DNA from: an uncultured Clostridia bacterium
GTDB lineage: Bacteria > Bacillota > Clostridia > Christensenellales > Borkfalkiaceae
DNA length: 64,000 nucleotides
Direction: 5' to 3'
Assembly (NCBI GenBank): GCA_944336975.1
Contig: CALVLH010000003.1
Coordinates: 62,001-126,000, forward strand
Program-made: the position numbers and the translations under genes
The notes under the pieces: model-generated
What the model saw: the letters and a program-made list of their open reading frames with translations, nothing else
Told to the model about the DNA's origin: nothing
Database searches by the model: none
Shown here: piece by piece, positions 62,192-64,000 of the stretch
Layout of the letters: each line of letters starts with the position of its first letter
Numbering within the stretch: the stretch's first letter is position 1

Positions 62192-64000
62192 ATGCAATAC
62201 GGTTATGTAAAAGTGCGCGCGGCGACGCCCGATCTTCGGGTTGCCGACGCGGGATACAATGCGGAACAGATCGGAAAGGAGATGAAACGCGCGGCGGACG
62301 ACGGCGTTCAGCTCCTCGTCTTTCCCGAATTATGTCTCAGCGGATATACCTGCGGCGACCTGTTCTTGCAGGACGCCCTGCTCCGCGCCTGCGAGAATGC
62401 GCTCGGGGCGCTCGTACGCGCGTCCGAAGGCAATCCCGCGCTGATATTCGTCGGGCTGCCGTTCTCTGTCGCGGGCAAGCTGTATAACTGCGCGGCGGCG
62501 TTTTCAAACGGTGCTCTGCTCGCGCTCGTCCCCAAGACGTTCCTGCCCAATTACAACGAATTTTACGAATGCCGCCATTTTGCCCCAGCCGAGGCGGGGG
62601 TGATCACTGTCCGCGCCGCGGGCTTTGACGTTCCGTTCGGCCGCGAGATCATCTTCCGCGACCGCACCATGCCCGCGTTCAGCGTGGGATGCGAGATCTG
62701 CGAAGACCTGTGGGCGCCGCAGTCTCCGTCCGTTGCGCACGTCGCCGCGGGCGCGAACATCATCGTCAATCTTTCCGCGAGCAACGAGCTGGTGGGCAAG
62801 CGCGATTATCGCCGTCTGCTCGTCCGTTCTCAGTCGGGAAAGCTCGTCTGCGGTTACGTCTATGCGGACGCGGGCGAAGGGGAGTCCACTGCGGACATGG
62901 TATTCGCGGGGCACAATCTCATTGCGGAAAACGGCGTCATCCTCGCCGAGAGCGGATTGTTTTCCGGCGATTGCGCGGACGGCGAGATCGACGCGGAAAT
63001 GCTGGAAAGCGAGCGCCGCAGGATGAACACCTTCTCCGTGCGGCAGGGCGGCTATACCGTCGTTTCCTTCACGTCTCCCTGCGCGCCTTGTTCGCTCACG
63101 CGCAAAGTGGACGCCTTCCCGTTCCTTCCCAAAGGGGAGGAAACGGACGAACGCGCCGAACTCATCCTGTCCATGCAGGCGCACGCGCTCAAAAAACGCC
63201 TCAGCCATACCCGCGCGAAGACGGCGGTCATCGGCGTATCGGGCGGTCTGGATTCCGCGCTCGCCTTCCTCGTGACGGTTCGCGCGTTCGATCTTCTCGG
63301 CAAGGACAGAAAGGAAATTATGGCGATCACCATGCCCGGGTTCGGAACGACCGCGCGTACGCGCGGCAATTCCCTCCGCCTCATGCAGACGTTGGGCGCG
63401 AGCGGAAAGACGGTCGGGATCGTTCCGTCCGTGAAACGGCATTTTAAGGACATCGGACACGACGAGAGCGAGCTCGACGTCACTTACGAAAACGCACAGG
63501 CGCGGATGCGCACGCTCATCCTGATGGACGTCGCCAACAAGACGGGCGGTCTGGTCGTCGGCACGGGCGATCTTTCCGAACTTGCGCTCGGCTGGTGCAC
63601 CTATAACGGCGATCACATGAGTATGTATGCGGTCAACTCCTCCGTGCCCAAGACGCTCGTCAAGACGCTCGTCGCCTACGAAGGCAGGCGGCTGGGCGGA
63701 AAGGCGCAGGAGGTCATCAAAAGCATCCTCTCGACGGAGATTTCTCCCGAACTGCTCCCGCCCGACCGCGCGGGCAACATCGCGCAGAAGACGGAGGACC
63801 TCGTGGGTCCTTACGAATTGCATGATTTCTATCTTTATCATGCGATACGCCGCGGGTTCGCGCCCAAGAAGATCTTCTTCCTGGCGCAATGCGCGTTCGG
63901 GGAAAAATACAGCGGACAGGAGCTGTTCCGCTGGTTGGAGAATTTCTATCGCAGGTTCTTCTCGCAGCAGTTCAAGCGTTCGTGCGTACCCGACGGGGTG
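62192..64000 (+). CDS. nadE: glutamine-dependent NAD synthetase (runs off the right edge)
   Basis: 603 codons are present and the frame is still open at 64000; full-length relatives are about 630-680 aa. The N-terminal nitrilase-type amidase has the catalytic triad Glu in LLVFPELCLSGYTCGDLF, Lys in VPKTFLPNYNEFYE and Cys in SVGCEICEDLW. The C-terminal synthetase has the P-loop GVSGGLDSALA, GTGDLSELALGWCTYNGDHMSMYAVN and SVPKTLVK. It amidates deamido-NAD using glutamine-derived ammonia passed through a tunnel. Ribosome site GGGAGGTCGG. It follows recA by 43 bp with no terminator between them. Confidence 0.96.
   Translation, partial: MQYGYVKVRAATPDLRVADAGYNAEQIGKEMKRAADDGVQLLVFPELCLSGYTCGDLFLQDALLRACENALGALVRASEGNPALIFVGLPFSVAGKLYNCAAAFSNGALLALVPKTFLPNYNEFYECRHFAPAEAGVITVRAAGFDVPFGREIIFRDRTMPAFSVGCEICEDLWAPQSPSVAHVAAGANIIVNLSASNELVGKRDYRRLLVRSQSGKLVCGYVYADAGEGESTADMVFAGHNLIAENGVILAESGLFSGDCADGEIDAEMLESERRRMNTFSVRQGGYTVVSFTSPCAPCSLTRKVDAFPFLPKGEETDERAELILSMQAHALKKRLSHTRAKTAVIGVSGGLDSALAFLVTVRAFDLLGKDRKEIMAITMPGFGTTARTRGNSLRLMQTLGASGKTVGIVPSVKRHFKDIGHDESELDVTYENAQARMRTLILMDVANKTGGLVVGTGDLSELALGWCTYNGDHMSMYAVNSSVPKTLVKTLVAYEGRRLGGKAQEVIKSILSTEISPELLPPDRAGNIAQKTEDLVGPYELHDFYLYHAIRRGFAPKKIFFLAQCAFGEKYSGQELFRWLENFYRRFFSQQFKRSCVPDGV

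Overview
This window reads as a chromosomal segment of a GC-rich, endospore-type member of the Bacillota (Clostridia). The evidence is a spo0A homologue, a SpoVM-like peptide, a SpoIIIE/FtsK translocase, and a gene order that matches the Bacillus subtilis block yicC-gmk-rpoZ-priA-def-fmt-rsmB-rlmN-rpe-thiN-spoVM-rpmB(reverse)-yloU-yloV-recG. I cannot place it below class; an uncultured gut lineage of the Christensenellales type would fit, but that is inference. Nearly all genes lie on the + strand. Nearly every promoter I can read is a sigma-A type with a 17-bp spacer.

Layout. 1-5372: end of an unknown gene, a phosphohexomutase, then a small sugar-type locus (ArsR-like regulator, glycerol-1-phosphate dehydrogenase AraM/EgsA, TIM-barrel isomerase). 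5405-12892: a fused ABC transporter, rpsU (58 aa), an unknown small protein, pcrA and ligA. 13079-27917: the conserved housekeeping block (nucleotide metabolism, replication restart, N-formyl-Met processing, 16S/23S rRNA methylation, pentose phosphate, thiamine) including a 26-codon SpoVM candidate. The coaBC, prpC-prkC-rsgA and sdaA genes found in the B. subtilis order are absent. 27975-28678: tmRNA (ssrA) and tRNA-Val(CAC). 28679-30040: an AT-rich accessory patch with one unknown membrane protein and repeated, folded non-coding DNA. 30200-32756: a divergent pair of transcription units built around an SPFH/zinc-ribbon protein. 33044-39490: a 2148-aa BspA-like leucine-rich-repeat lipoprotein. 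39858-47385: DNA polymerase IV, a YugP-like membrane protein that has lost its HEXXH motif, an SCP2-like/aminotransferase pair, a zinc-ribbon membrane protein, and a MarR-controlled CMD-cupin/flavodoxin operon. 47444-51609: tRNA-Arg(CCT), a polysaccharide deacetylase, glutamate dehydrogenase and a lipoprotein. 51657-54575: a remnant of a DUF368 gene, an ABC-F protein, and spo0A. 54700-64000: ftsK-rimO-pgsA-cinA-recA-nadE, the last running off the end.

The most notable point is the Spo0A homologue. Its DNA-binding half is well kept, but its receiver half has lost the phospho-accepting aspartate and the acidic pocket. It is preceded by two promoter-like sequences, a 0A-box-like site and a hairpin that would cover the ribosome binding site. 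This suggests sporulation control, or whatever this regulator now controls, that does not depend on a phosphorelay. Other points of interest are the divergent SpoVM candidate, an arginine-rich tmRNA tag, the pseudo-metallopeptidase, the one-sided ABC-F ATP sites and the degraded N-terminal domain of CinA.
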